From the NCBI RefSeq assembly GCF_000026185.1, contig NC_010694.1, forward strand, positions 1,426,001 to 1,490,000: a stretch of 64,000 bases of DNA. The letters run 5' to 3'. Below are positions 8,743-17,291 of the stretch, one piece after another. Position numbers and translations under genes: made by a program. The notes below the pieces were generated by a model. That model was not told where the DNA came from. It searched no databases and worked only from the letters and a program-made list of their open reading frames with translations. Numbering within the stretch: position 1 is the first letter of the stretch; each line of letters starts with the position of its first letter. The stretch comes from Erwinia tasmaniensis Et1/99 (lineage in GTDB: Bacteria > Pseudomonadota > Gammaproteobacteria > Enterobacterales > Enterobacteriaceae).

Positions 8743-10431
8743 ATGAAAACGCTGCTGATAATCGATCCTTCACTGGGACTGGCTACAGGCTATCTGGCCA
8801 AAAAAATCACCACGGCGGCGGCAGCCGGCGCCAACATCACGCTGACCGAAAACCCGGCGGAAGCCGATTTGGCGATCGTGGCAGGTCAAAACATTCCGGC
8901 CGACGCCGCGCTCAATGGTAAAGCGCTCTATCTGGCGGATGTCGCGCAGCTGCTGCGTCAACCGGCGCAGGTACTGGCGCAGGCGCAAACTGAAGCCCGG
9001 CCTTATAGTGCGCCCGTTTCCGAGGCAGCCGTTCCGGCAACCACGGCGAACGGACCAAAACGCGTATTAGCCGTCACCGCGTGTCCAACCGGCGTGGCGC
9101 ACACCTTTATGGCGGCTGAAGCCATTAACACCGAGGCGAAAAAACGCGGCTGGTGGGTCAAGGTGGAAACCCGTGGTTCAGTCGGTGCTGGCAACGTAAT
9201 CACCGATGAAGAGGTGGCGGCGGCCGATCTGGTGATCGTCGCTGCGGATATTGAAGTGGATCTGGCGAAATTTGCCGGGAAGCCGATGTACCGCACCTCA
9301 ACCGGTCTGGCGCTGAAGAAAACCGCGCAGGAGCTGGACAAAGCGGTGGCGGAAGCCAAGCCGTATCAGCCCCAGGGTGGCGAGCAGAGCGCTCAGCCAG
9401 AGAAAAAGCAGAAGGCAGGAGCCTATCGTCACCTGTTGACCGGCGTTTCCTATATGCTGCCGATGGTGGTGGCGGGGGGATTAATTACCGCCCTGTCATT
9501 TGCTTTCGGTATCACCGCCTTTAAAGAACCCGGCACGCTGGCGGCCGCGCTGATGCAGATCGGCGGCGGCACCGCGCTGGCGCTGATGGTGCCAGTCTTA
9601 GCCGGCTTTATTGCTTTCTCCATTGCCGACCGCCCTGGTCTGGCACCGGGCCTGGTCGGCGGTATGCTGGCGACCAGTATTAATGCCGGTTTTCTTGGCG
9701 GGATTATCGCTGGTTTTATTGCCGGTTATGCGGCGAAATTCCTTAGCTCAAAACTGAAGCTGCCAACCAGTATGGAAGCGCTGAAGCCCATCCTGATCAT
9801 CCCGCTGATTTCCAGCCTGGTCACGGGGTTGCTGATGATCTACGTGGTGGGTAAACCGGTTGCCGGCATCATGTCTGGCCTGACGGCCTGGTTGGCAAAT
9901 ATGGGAACGGCCAACGCCGTGGTGCTGGGGGCTATCCTCGGCGGCATGATGTGTCTGGATATGGGGGGGCCGCTGAACAAGGTTGCGTATGCTTTTGGCG
10001 TCGGGCTGCTCAGTTCGCAAACCTATGCGCCAATGGCGGCGATCATGGCAGCGGGTATGGTGCCACCGTTGGCAATGGGCGTGGCAACGCTGGTAGCGCG
10101 TAGCAAATTTAGCAAAAGTCAGCAGGAGGGAGGCAAGGCAGCGCTGGTACTGGGGATGTGCTTTATCTCTGAAGGGGCCATTCCTTTTGCTGCCCGTGAT
10201 CCGATGCGCGTGTTGCCATGCTGCGTTATTGGCGGTGCGGTAACGGGAGCCATCTCCATGACCATCGGCGCTAAGCTGATGGCTCCTCACGGTGGTCTGT
10301 TCGTGCTGCTGATCCCTGGCGCGATCACACCGGTAGTGGGCTACCTGCTGGCGATTATTGCCGGTACGCTGGTAGCAGGCCTGTCTTACGCGCTGCTGAA
10401 ACGCCCGGAAACGGAAGTGGCCCAGGCCTGA
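8743..10431 (+). CDS. fruA: Fructose PTS enzyme IIB'BC component FruA
   Basis: 562 residues from the ATG at 8743, preceded by AGGAG at 8731-8735. An in-frame upstream start at 8698 would lie inside fruK and is unlikely. Domains: a degenerate IIB' (about 1-90), IIB with phospho-Cys114 in VTACPTGVAHT, an Ala/Gln-rich linker, then an IIC membrane domain of about nine helices from residue ~235. It imports fructose and releases fructose-1-phosphate into the cytoplasm. Last gene of the operon; a hairpin follows. Confidence 0.96.
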   Translation: MKTLLIIDPSLGLATGYLAKKITTAAAAGANITLTENPAEADLAIVAGQNIPADAALNGKALYLADVAQLLRQPAQVLAQAQTEARPYSAPVSEAAVPATTANGPKRVLAVTACPTGVAHTFMAAEAINTEAKKRGWWVKVETRGSVGAGNVITDEEVAAADLVIVAADIEVDLAKFAGKPMYRTSTGLALKKTAQELDKAVAEAKPYQPQGGEQSAQPEKKQKAGAYRHLLTGVSYMLPMVVAGGLITALSFAFGITAFKEPGTLAAALMQIGGGTALALMVPVLAGFIAFSIADRPGLAPGLVGGMLATSINAGFLGGIIAGFIAGYAAKFLSSKLKLPTSMEALKPILIIPLISSLVTGLLMIYVVGKPVAGIMSGLTAWLANMGTANAVVLGAILGGMMCLDMGGPLNKVAYAFGVGLLSSQTYAPMAAIMAAGMVPPLAMGVATLVARSKFSKSQQEGGKAALVLGMCFISEGAIPFAARDPMRVLPCCVIGGAVTGAISMTIGAKLMAPHGGLFVLLIPGAITPVVGYLLAIIAGTLVAGLSYALLKRPETEVAQA

Positions 10432-10498
10432 TGACAGCCTTAAAAAAAGGGTTGGCCGTGTAAAGGCCACCCTTAAAGACAGAGACTAGGCTGACCGT

Positions 10499-10522
10499 GA
10501 CGGAGCGTTAACGCGCTCCGTC
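10499..10522. terminator. Terminator between convergent fruA and nfo
   Basis: 9-bp perfect inverted repeat (GACGGAGCG / CGCTCCGTC) with a 6-base loop, followed on the plus strand by ATTTTTAC. It lies five bases past the nfo stop. A second, bulged hairpin at about 10448-10475 (AAGGGTTGGCC ... GGCCACCCTT) sits nearer fruA. Confidence 0.75.
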
Positions 10523-10526
10523 ATTT

Positions 10527-11369
10527 TTACTTCTGTTCTGACTTCAACCATGCAATCTCATCTTTCCAGATCTCTGGGTCGATCGTTTCCAGGATCATCG
10601 GGATACCGTCAAAACGCTTATCCTTCATTAGCCAGCTAAACGCGGCTTTGCCGATATTGCCTTCGCCCAGACTGTGGTGACGGTCGACCCGGCTATTAAA
10701 CTCGCTTTTAGCATCGTTAAGATGCATGCCGCGCAGGTACTGGAAACCCACGATGCGCTCGAATTCGGCAAAGGTGTTGACGCACGCCTCTTCGCTACGC
10801 AGATCGTAGCCCCCGGCGAAGGCGTGGCAGGTATCAATACACACCCCAACGCGAGATTTATCCTCAACGCCGTCAATAATTGCCGCAAGATGCTCGAAGC
10901 GAAAGCCAAGGTTACTGCCCTGGCCGGCGGTATTTTCTATCACTGCGGTAACGCCCGCGGTGTTATTCAGCACGATATTGATCGACTCGGCGATGCGCTT
11001 CAGGCACTCATCTTCCGTAATCTGCTGCAAATGGCTGCCGGGATGGAAGTTGAGCAGCGTCAGGCCAAGCTGTTGGCAACGGTTCATCTCATCAAGAAAC
11101 GCGTCGCGTGATTTTTCCAGCGCTTCAGCCACCGGATGGCCCAAATTAATCAGATAGCTGTCATGGGGGAGGATCTGCGCCGGGGTATAGCGGTGCTTTT
11201 CACAGGCCAGGCGAAAGGCGGAAATCACTTCATCAGTGAGCGGAGCCGCGTGCCACTGGCGCTGGTTTTTAGTAAAGAGGGCGAAAGCCGTGGCTTCCAA
11301 CTCCGAGGCGCGTTCTACCGCCCGATCCACGCCGCCCGCTGCGCTGACGTGGGCACCGATATATTTCAT
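10527..11369 (-). CDS. nfo: Endonuclease IV (Nfo), AP endonuclease
   Basis: 280 residues, a TIM-barrel metalloenzyme with three zinc ions. Metal-site signatures are visible: [27 protein letters not shown] and DRHHSLGEG. It cleaves 5' of abasic sites and 3'-blocking groups in base-excision repair; in E. coli it is part of the SoxRS response. Convergent with fruA and followed, in its own direction, by a shared terminator. Same neighbours (fruBKA, yeiH) as E. coli. Confidence 0.96.
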   Translation of the reverse strand: MKYIGAHVSAAGGVDRAVERASELEATAFALFTKNQRQWHAAPLTDEVISAFRLACEKHRYTPAQILPHDSYLINLGHPVAEALEKSRDAFLDEMNRCQQLGLTLLNFHPGSHLQQITEDECLKRIAESINIVLNNTAGVTAVIENTAGQGSNLGFRFEHLAAIIDGVEDKSRVGVCIDTCHAFAGGYDLRSEEACVNTFAEFERIVGFQYLRGMHLNDAKSEFNSRVDRHHSLGEGNIGKAAFSWLMKDKRFDGIPMILETIDPEIWKDEIAWLKSEQK

Positions 11370-11434
11370 GCCGTTCTCCTGTTAATGACCTGCTTAATGG
11401 CAGGCAGGCCATGATAACCGGAAAGCGCGTGAAA

Positions 11435-12490
11435 TTATGCCAGCAAATGCTGTACCAGCAGATTGATCGCCCCGCCGCCGACCATAAGCCAGATAAACAG
11501 GAACAGCCCCAGCAGTAGCGGTTTAAACCCGGCACGCTTGAGCGCGTCGATGCGGGTGGTCAGCCCCAGCGCGGCCATCGCGGTGGCCAGCAGCAGATTA
11601 TCCAGCTGGGTAATGTGGGCGATCCAGGATGCTGGCAGGAGGTGCAGTGAGTTAAATAAAGTCACGCCGATAAACAGCAGGGCAAACCACGGGAAGGCGA
11701 TCGGGCCGCTGCGGCCGGGGCCTTCGCTGCGCTGTACCCGTGCCGCCAGCAGTAGCAGGAAGGGGGCCAGCAGCATCACGCGCAGCAGCTTGGCAATCAC
11801 CGCAGCGTTCTCCGCATCGGGGCCAATCGCGTGCCCGGCGGCGACCACCTGTGCCACCTCATGCATCGTTGAGCCAATGTACACGCCATATTCACCGGCG
11901 CTCAGCAGCGGTAGCAGGTGGCTGACCAGTGGCCACATCAGTGGGTAGATGAATATCGCTAACGTGCCGAAAATCACCACGGTGGCGATAGCCACGGCGA
12001 CTTTGGCCGTATCGGCTTTGATCAGCGGTTCAGTGGCAAGAATGGCGGCAGCACCACAGATGCTGCTACCGGCACCAATCAGCCAGCTGGTATCGCGGTC
12101 GAGTTTCAGCAGACGCTGTCCAAGCCAGCAGGCGAGAATAAAGGTCGAGCCCAGCGTTAGCACATCGATCAACACCCCGCTTATCCCGACATCGGTAAGC
12201 TGTTGTACCGTCAGGCGAAAGCCATACAGCACTATCCCGGCGCGTAACAGCTGCTGCTTCGCCAGCTGCGTGCCGCTGTCACAGCGCGATGCCAGGCGTG
12301 AATAAAAGGTGTTACCCACGATAATGCCGACGATAATCGCCAGCGTTAACGACCCCAGCCCCAGCGCGGCCACGCGCGGCAGGTTGCCAAGCGAGGTGGC
12401 CAGTACGGCGATGGTGACAGCCATCACCAGGCCGGGGATGTGGCGGGTGAGGATCGGTGAGGGGAGGGAAGGGGTCATTAAGCTCATCAT
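11435..12490 (-). CDS. yeiH: YeiH, UPF0324 / putative sulfate-type exporter membrane protein
   Basis: 351 residues with about ten membrane helices, matching the UPF0324/YeiH family. Two consecutive ATG codons (12490 and 12487) follow AGGAG; either could start. The substrate is not established; the family is often annotated as a sulfate exporter. The gene diverges from the LysR gene yeiE, whose product responds to sulfite in relatives as I recall, so a role in sulfur anion handling is a reasonable inference. Confidence 0.85.
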   Translation of the reverse strand: MMSLMTPSLPSPILTRHIPGLVMAVTIAVLATSLGNLPRVAALGLGSLTLAIIVGIIVGNTFYSRLASRCDSGTQLAKQQLLRAGIVLYGFRLTVQQLTDVGISGVLIDVLTLGSTFILACWLGQRLLKLDRDTSWLIGAGSSICGAAAILATEPLIKADTAKVAVAIATVVIFGTLAIFIYPLMWPLVSHLLPLLSAGEYGVYIGSTMHEVAQVVAAGHAIGPDAENAAVIAKLLRVMLLAPFLLLLAARVQRSEGPGRSGPIAFPWFALLFIGVTLFNSLHLLPASWIAHITQLDNLLLATAMAALGLTTRIDALKRAGFKPLLLGLFLFIWLMVGGGAINLLVQHLLA

Positions 12491-12639
12491 GCTTCTCCTG
12501 TTGCAATACCCTCATCATGGGCGCTGCTGGCTTAAAAGAGAAATTGATTATATATTTATAACCAACCACTATAAGTGATAAAGCAACGTCTGCCGACGGG
12601 CTGATGCTGTGCAGCGGCAGATCATAAAAGGAACAGGCA

Positions 12640-13515
12640 ATGCACATTACTTTACGCCAGCTTGAAGTGTTCAGCGAAGTGCTGAAAAACGGCTCAACCA
12701 CCCAGGCGTCACAGGTGCTGGCGTTGTCACAGTCTGCGGTCAGCGCGGCGCTGGCGGATCTGGAAGGGCAGCTTGGCGTGCAGGTGTTTGACCGTGCAGG
12801 CAAGCGGCTGGTGATTAATGAGCATGGTCGGCTGCTTTATCCGCGGGTAGTGGCGCTGTTGGAGCAGGCGCAGGAGATCGAGCAGCTGTTCCGTGAAGAC
12901 AACGGCGCGATCCGCCTCTCGGCCAGCAGCACCATTGGCAACTATCTGTTACCGGGCATGATTGCCCGCTATCGTCGCGATTTTCCCAGCCTGCCGCTGG
13001 AGCTGAACGTGGGCAACAGTCAGGATGTGATCGCCGCCGTCGCCGATTTTCGCGTCGATATCGGTCTGATAGAGGGGCCTTGCCACAGGCCGGAGCTGGT
13101 CAGTGAGCCCTGGCAGGAAGATGAGCTGGTGGTCTTTGCCGCGCCGGGCGCGGATATTTTCAGTCGCCCGATATCGCTACAAAGCCTGGCCGCCGCGCCC
13201 TGGATCCTGCGTGAACAGGGTTCAGGCACGCGTGAAATCGTTGATTACCTGCTGCTGTCACATCTGCCACGGTTTACGCTGGCGATGGAGCTAGGAAATT
13301 CCGAAGCGATCAAAAACGCGGTGCGCCACGGAATGGGCATCAGCTGCCTGTCGCGCCGGGCGATTGCCGAACAGCTGGAGCTGGGAACCCTGGTTGAAGT
13401 GGCAATCCCGCTACCCGCATTGAAACGTACCTTGTACCGTATTCATCATCGCCAGAAGCATATCTCTAACGCTCTCCGCCGCTTTCTTAGCTACTGCACG
13501 GAAGAGACAGATTAA
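12640..13515 (+). CDS. yeiE: LysR-family regulator YeiE
   Basis: 291 residues. N-terminal winged helix-turn-helix (about 1-60, [20 protein letters not shown], then [16 protein letters not shown]) and a LysR effector domain. YeiE orthologs are described as sulfite-sensing regulators and as a regulator near lysP. It is divergent from yeiH with a 149-base intergenic region, the usual arrangement for a LysR protein controlling its neighbour. Confidence 0.88.
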   Translation: MHITLRQLEVFSEVLKNGSTTQASQVLALSQSAVSAALADLEGQLGVQVFDRAGKRLVINEHGRLLYPRVVALLEQAQEIEQLFREDNGAIRLSASSTIGNYLLPGMIARYRRDFPSLPLELNVGNSQDVIAAVADFRVDIGLIEGPCHRPELVSEPWQEDELVVFAAPGADIFSRPISLQSLAAAPWILREQGSGTREIVDYLLLSHLPRFTLAMELGNSEAIKNAVRHGMGISCLSRRAIAEQLELGTLVEVAIPLPALKRTLYRIHHRQKHISNALRRFLSYCTEETD

Positions 13516-13643
13516 CAGGGCGCGTTCATTGCGCCGCTGTTGCGTTGATTTCCGGCAGTGAAAGACGGCCTTTCTAATAATCGCCAGCCGATCATGAAGC
13601 AAACTTATAAAACGGTGTTAGCGCTATACCACCGGCGGTAGGT

Positions 13644-13652
13644 TGCTATAAT
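13644..13652 (+). promoter_or_regulatory. Extended -10 promoter for lysP
   Basis: TGCTATAAT matches the extended -10 consensus TGnTATAAT exactly. No good -35 lies upstream, as is common for this promoter type. Predicted start about seven bases downstream gives a leader of roughly 28 bases before the lysP ATG. Confidence 0.6.
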
Positions 13653-13686
13653 CGCGCCTCATTTTGCTAGAGCGCAGCGTTAAAAC

Positions 13687-15153
13687 ATGGATCATGACAC
13701 GAAAACGACACAACCGCCTGGGTTAAGGCGTGAGCTGAAAGCTCGTCATTTAACGATGATCGCCATCGGCGGTTCAATTGGTACCGGCCTCTTTGTCGCC
13801 TCTGGCGCAACCATTTCACAGGCGGGGCCGGGCGGAGCGCTGCTCTCGTACGCACTCATTGGCCTGATGGTCTACTTCCTGATGACCAGCCTCGGCGAGC
13901 TGGCGGCGTTTATGCCGGTCTCCGGCTCTTTCTCCACCTATGGTTCGAAATACGTTGAAGAAGGTTTCGGCTTCGCGTTGGGCTGGAACTACTGGTACAA
14001 CTGGGCGGTGACCATCGCCGTTGACCTGGTTGCATCGCAGCTGGTGATGACCTGGTGGTTCCCGGATACCCCCGGCTGGATCTGGAGCGCCCTGTTCCTT
14101 GGCCTGATCTTCCTGCTTAACTACATCTCGGTGAAGGGTTTCGGCGAAGCCGAGTACTGGTTCTCGCTGATTAAGGTGGTCACGGTTGTGGTGTTTATCG
14201 TGGTTGGCGTGATGATGATCGTCGGCATCTTGCGCGGCGCGGAAAGTGCCGGCTGGCAAAACTGGCAGATCGGCGATGCGCCGTTCTCCGGCGGTTTTTC
14301 TGCGATGATTGGCGTGGCGATGATCGTCGGCTTCTCGTTCCAGGGAACAGAGCTGATTGGTATCGCCGCCGGCGAATCTAAAGACCCGGCGAAAAGTATC
14401 CCTCGTGCGGTTCGTCAGGTGTTCTGGCGCATTCTGCTGTTCTACGTGTTCGCCATTCTGGTGATCAGTCTGATTATCCCCTATACCGATCCCAGCCTGC
14501 TGCGCACCGATATCAAAGATATTAGCGTCAGTCCGTTCACGCTGGTGTTCCAGCACGCCGGCCTGCTGTCAGCGGCTGCGGTGATGAACGCGGTGATCCT
14601 GACGGCGGTGCTGTCGGCGGGTAACTCGGGTATGTATGCCTCCACGCGTATGCTGTACACCCTGGCCTCAGAGGGCAAAGCGCCGCGTATTTTCGCCAGA
14701 CTGTCAAAAGGCGGCGTGCCGCGTAACGCGCTGTATGCCACTACCGTGGTTGCGGGCCTGTGTTTCCTGACCTCGATGTTTGGCAACCAGACCGTTTATC
14801 TGTGGTTACTGAACACTTCGGGAATGACCGGGTTTATCGCCTGGCTGGGCATTGCCATCAGCCACTACCGTTTCCGCAAAGGTTATATGATGCAGGGGCA
14901 CGATCTGTCCGAACTGCCTTACCGCTCCGGTTTCTTCCCGTTTGGGCCGATCTTCGCCTTCGTGCTCTGCCTGATGATTACCCTCGGACAAAATTACCAG
15001 GCATTCCTTGCCGACCGTATTGACTGGTATGGCGTAACCGCAACCTACGTCGGTATTCCGCTGTTCCTGCTGATCTGGCTGGGCTTCCGACTGACGCGGA
15101 AAAGCCGTTTTGTGAAATACAGCGAGATGAAGTTCCCGACTTCAGATCAATAG
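13687..15153 (+). CDS. lysP: Lysine-specific permease LysP
   Basis: 488 residues with twelve predicted membrane helices, APC superfamily. The N-terminus has the family motif ALKARHLTMIAIGGSIGTGLF (here RELKARHLTMIAIGG, then SIGTGLFVASG). It imports L-lysine with protons and in E. coli also acts as a co-sensor for CadC. It has its own extended -10 promoter and a strong terminator. In E. coli the neighbours are yeiE on one side and cirA on the other; here cirA is replaced by an ABC transporter pair. Confidence 0.95.
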   Translation: MDHDTKTTQPPGLRRELKARHLTMIAIGGSIGTGLFVASGATISQAGPGGALLSYALIGLMVYFLMTSLGELAAFMPVSGSFSTYGSKYVEEGFGFALGWNYWYNWAVTIAVDLVASQLVMTWWFPDTPGWIWSALFLGLIFLLNYISVKGFGEAEYWFSLIKVVTVVVFIVVGVMMIVGILRGAESAGWQNWQIGDAPFSGGFSAMIGVAMIVGFSFQGTELIGIAAGESKDPAKSIPRAVRQVFWRILLFYVFAILVISLIIPYTDPSLLRTDIKDISVSPFTLVFQHAGLLSAAAVMNAVILTAVLSAGNSGMYASTRMLYTLASEGKAPRIFARLSKGGVPRNALYATTVVAGLCFLTSMFGNQTVYLWLLNTSGMTGFIAWLGIAISHYRFRKGYMMQGHDLSELPYRSGFFPFGPIFAFVLCLMITLGQNYQAFLADRIDWYGVTATYVGIPLFLLIWLGFRLTRKSRFVKYSEMKFPTSDQ

Positions 15154-15172
15154 CAGTTCCACGACGACGGAT

Positions 15173-15200
15173 AAAGGCGCAGATTATGCGCCTTTTTTTT
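15173..15200 (+). terminator. Rho-independent terminator of lysP
   Basis: 9-bp perfect stem (AAAGGCGCA / TGCGCCTTT), five-base loop, and an eight-base T run that overlaps the end of the stem. Begins 20 bases after the lysP stop. Confidence 0.92.
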
Positions 15201-15291
15201 GCTGCATGATTCAATATGACAAATAGCACTGATAAGTATTATCATTTGCCTTCTTTTCACCAGTATTAACCAGGCTGAACAGGTATTGAGA

Positions 15292-16374
15292 ATGAGTTTA
15301 ACTGACCAGGTTGTGCAGCAGTCAGACACTGTACCACCACAAGGCGTGATGGGACGCTACCATCAGTTACTGCGCCATCGTGTACTGATCATGGCCGTGT
15401 TGATAGCGGCGATTGTTGCCTCACTGGTACTCGACTTTACTCTCGGCCCCTCCGGGCTGTCTTTACACACGCTGTGGCAGGCGCTGCTGTCGCCAGAAAC
15501 GGCGGACCCCGGTACGCGGGTGATCGTCTGGGATATCCGTCTGCCCTATGCGCTGATGGCGGTGGTGGTTGGGCTGGGCCTGGGCCTCGCGGGGGCAGAA
15601 ATGCAGACCATCCTCAATAATCCCCTCGCCAGTCCTTTTACCCTCGGCGTTTCTTCCGCAGCGGCTTTCGGCGCGGCGCTGGCGATTGTGCTTGGCATTG
15701 GTATTCCAGGCATTCCCGATCAGTGGTTTATTTCGGCTAACGCCTTTGTTTTTGCGCTGCTGGCCGCGCTGATGCTGGATGCGGTCACGCGCTGGACCCA
15801 GGTGTCCACTTCCGGCGTGGTGCTGTTTGGTATTGCGCTGGTATTTACCTTTAACGCGCTGGTTTCGATGATGCAGTTTATCGCCAACGAAGACACCTTG
15901 CAGGGGCTGGTCTTCTGGACAATGGGCAGCTTGGCGCGCGCATCATGGGAAAAGCTGGCGGTGCTGTGCGGCGCACTGCTGCTGCTGGTGCCGTTCTCAA
16001 TGATGAGCGCCTGGAAGCTGACCGCACTGCGGCTGGGAGAAGATCGCGCCATCAGCTTTGGTATTGACGTGCGCCGTCTGCGCCTGGTGACGCTGCTGCG
16101 TATCAGTATTATCTCTGCCCTGGCGGTGGCGTTTGTCGGGCCGATTGGTTTTATCGGCCTGGTTGCGCCGCATATCGCACGTATGGTTTTTGGTGAGGAT
16201 CATCGTTTCTATCTGCCCGCCAGCGCGCTGACGGGCGCGCTGGTGTTATCCATGGCCTCGGTGGTGTCAAAAAATCTGATCCCCGGCGTTATCATTCCGG
16301 TCGGCATCGTCACGTCTCTGGTCGGCGTACCGTTCTTTTTGAGCATTATCATGCGCCATCGGGGGAGTGTCTGA
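15292..16374 (+). CDS. FecCD-family iron-chelate ABC transporter permease
   Basis: 360 residues from ATG at 15292; a TTG two codons earlier is possible. About nine to ten membrane helices with the BtuC/FecCD hallmarks: GAEMQTILNNPLASPFTLGVSSAAAF near the N-terminal third and GPIGFIGLVAPHIAR near the C-terminal coupling helix. It should form a homodimer in the inner membrane that moves an iron-siderophore or related chelate. The stop overlaps the next gene's start (TGATG). No substrate-binding protein or TonB receptor is adjacent, so the substrate is not known. Confidence 0.87.
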   Translation: MSLTDQVVQQSDTVPPQGVMGRYHQLLRHRVLIMAVLIAAIVASLVLDFTLGPSGLSLHTLWQALLSPETADPGTRVIVWDIRLPYALMAVVVGLGLGLAGAEMQTILNNPLASPFTLGVSSAAAFGAALAIVLGIGIPGIPDQWFISANAFVFALLAALMLDAVTRWTQVSTSGVVLFGIALVFTFNALVSMMQFIANEDTLQGLVFWTMGSLARASWEKLAVLCGALLLLVPFSMMSAWKLTALRLGEDRAISFGIDVRRLRLVTLLRISIISALAVAFVGPIGFIGLVAPHIARMVFGEDHRFYLPASALTGALVLSMASVVSKNLIPGVIIPVGIVTSLVGVPFFLSIIMRHRGSV

Positions 16375-17159
16375 TGCAGGGGCTGAAAATCAGCGGCTTC
16401 AAGGCCGGCTATCCGAAGCGTCAGGTGATCGCGAACCTTAATGTTGAGCGACTGCCGCGTGGCGAAATTACCGTACTGCTCGGGCCGAACGGCTGCGGAA
16501 AATCGACGCTGCTGCGTTCTCTGGCCGGGTTGAACCGTGCGCAGGGCGAACTGTGGCTCAACGGCGAAGAGCTGACGGCGCTGCCGTTTGCCCGCCGGGC
16601 TTCACGCGTGGTGTACCTGCCGCAGTCTTTACCTGCCGGGGTACATCTGCACGTGCTGGAATCGATCATTGTGGCGCAGAGAGCCAGCGGTGGGCGCAGC
16701 AGCGCCGCCAGCGAAGCCGAAGTGATGACGCTGCTTGATCGGTTAGGCATCGCGCATCTGGCGCTCAGCTACCTTGACCAGCTTTCCGGCGGACAGAAAC
16801 AGCTGGTCGGTCTGGCGCAGTCGCTGATCCGTCACCCGGAACTGTTGCTGCTCGATGAACCCTTGAGCGCCCTCGATTTAAACTATCAGTTTCATGTGAT
16901 GGATCTGGTGCGGCGCGAAACGCGCTCGCGCAATATTGTGACCGTGGTGGTGGTGCACGATATCAATATCGCGTTGCGCCACGCGGATCATGTGCTGATG
17001 CTGCGACACGGTGAGCTGATTGCCGATGGCCGGCCGGAAGAGGTGATCACGCCGGAAAGCCTTGCGCGTGTATACGGTGTAACAGGGCGCATTGAATGCT
17101 GTTCGCAGGGTGTTCCGCAGGTGTTAATTGATGGGCTAGTCGCGTCACCGGCATTTTAA
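16374..17159 (+). CDS. FecE-family iron-chelate ABC transporter ATP-binding protein
   Basis: 261 residues. Walker A is GPNGCGKST (about 39-47), the signature is LSGGQKQL, Walker B is LLLLDEPLSALD, and the switch His is in VVVVHDINIALRH. It energises the permease encoded immediately upstream, with which it is translationally coupled by a TGATG overlap. The C-terminal tail with two cysteines (IECCSQGVPQV) is typical of the YusV/FepC group. Substrate is inferred to be a ferric chelate only from family membership. Confidence 0.88.
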   Translation: MQGLKISGFKAGYPKRQVIANLNVERLPRGEITVLLGPNGCGKSTLLRSLAGLNRAQGELWLNGEELTALPFARRASRVVYLPQSLPAGVHLHVLESIIVAQRASGGRSSAASEAEVMTLLDRLGIAHLALSYLDQLSGGQKQLVGLAQSLIRHPELLLLDEPLSALDLNYQFHVMDLVRRETRSRNIVTVVVVHDINIALRHADHVLMLRHGELIADGRPEEVITPESLARVYGVTGRIECCSQGVPQVLIDGLVASPAF

Positions 17160-17291
17160 CGCCGGGCCGACGGCGGGCATTTCAGGTCGCAACCGGTGAA
17201 TTTAAACTTTATTAAGAGTGTTTAATTTCATTCAGTTACAGCCTTCTTCATAAACTGTTTACTCCTTATCGACGATGTAAACGGGAAAGAA

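Noticed and set aside
9748..10470. 240-codon open frame opposite fruA
   Set aside because: Antisense to an intact, well recognised gene; His/Gln/Arg-rich composition typical of a shadow frame in GC-rich coding DNA.
13816..14556. 246-codon open frame opposite lysP
   Set aside because: Complement of conserved permease codons; very rich in His, Arg and Glu, with no plausible fold.
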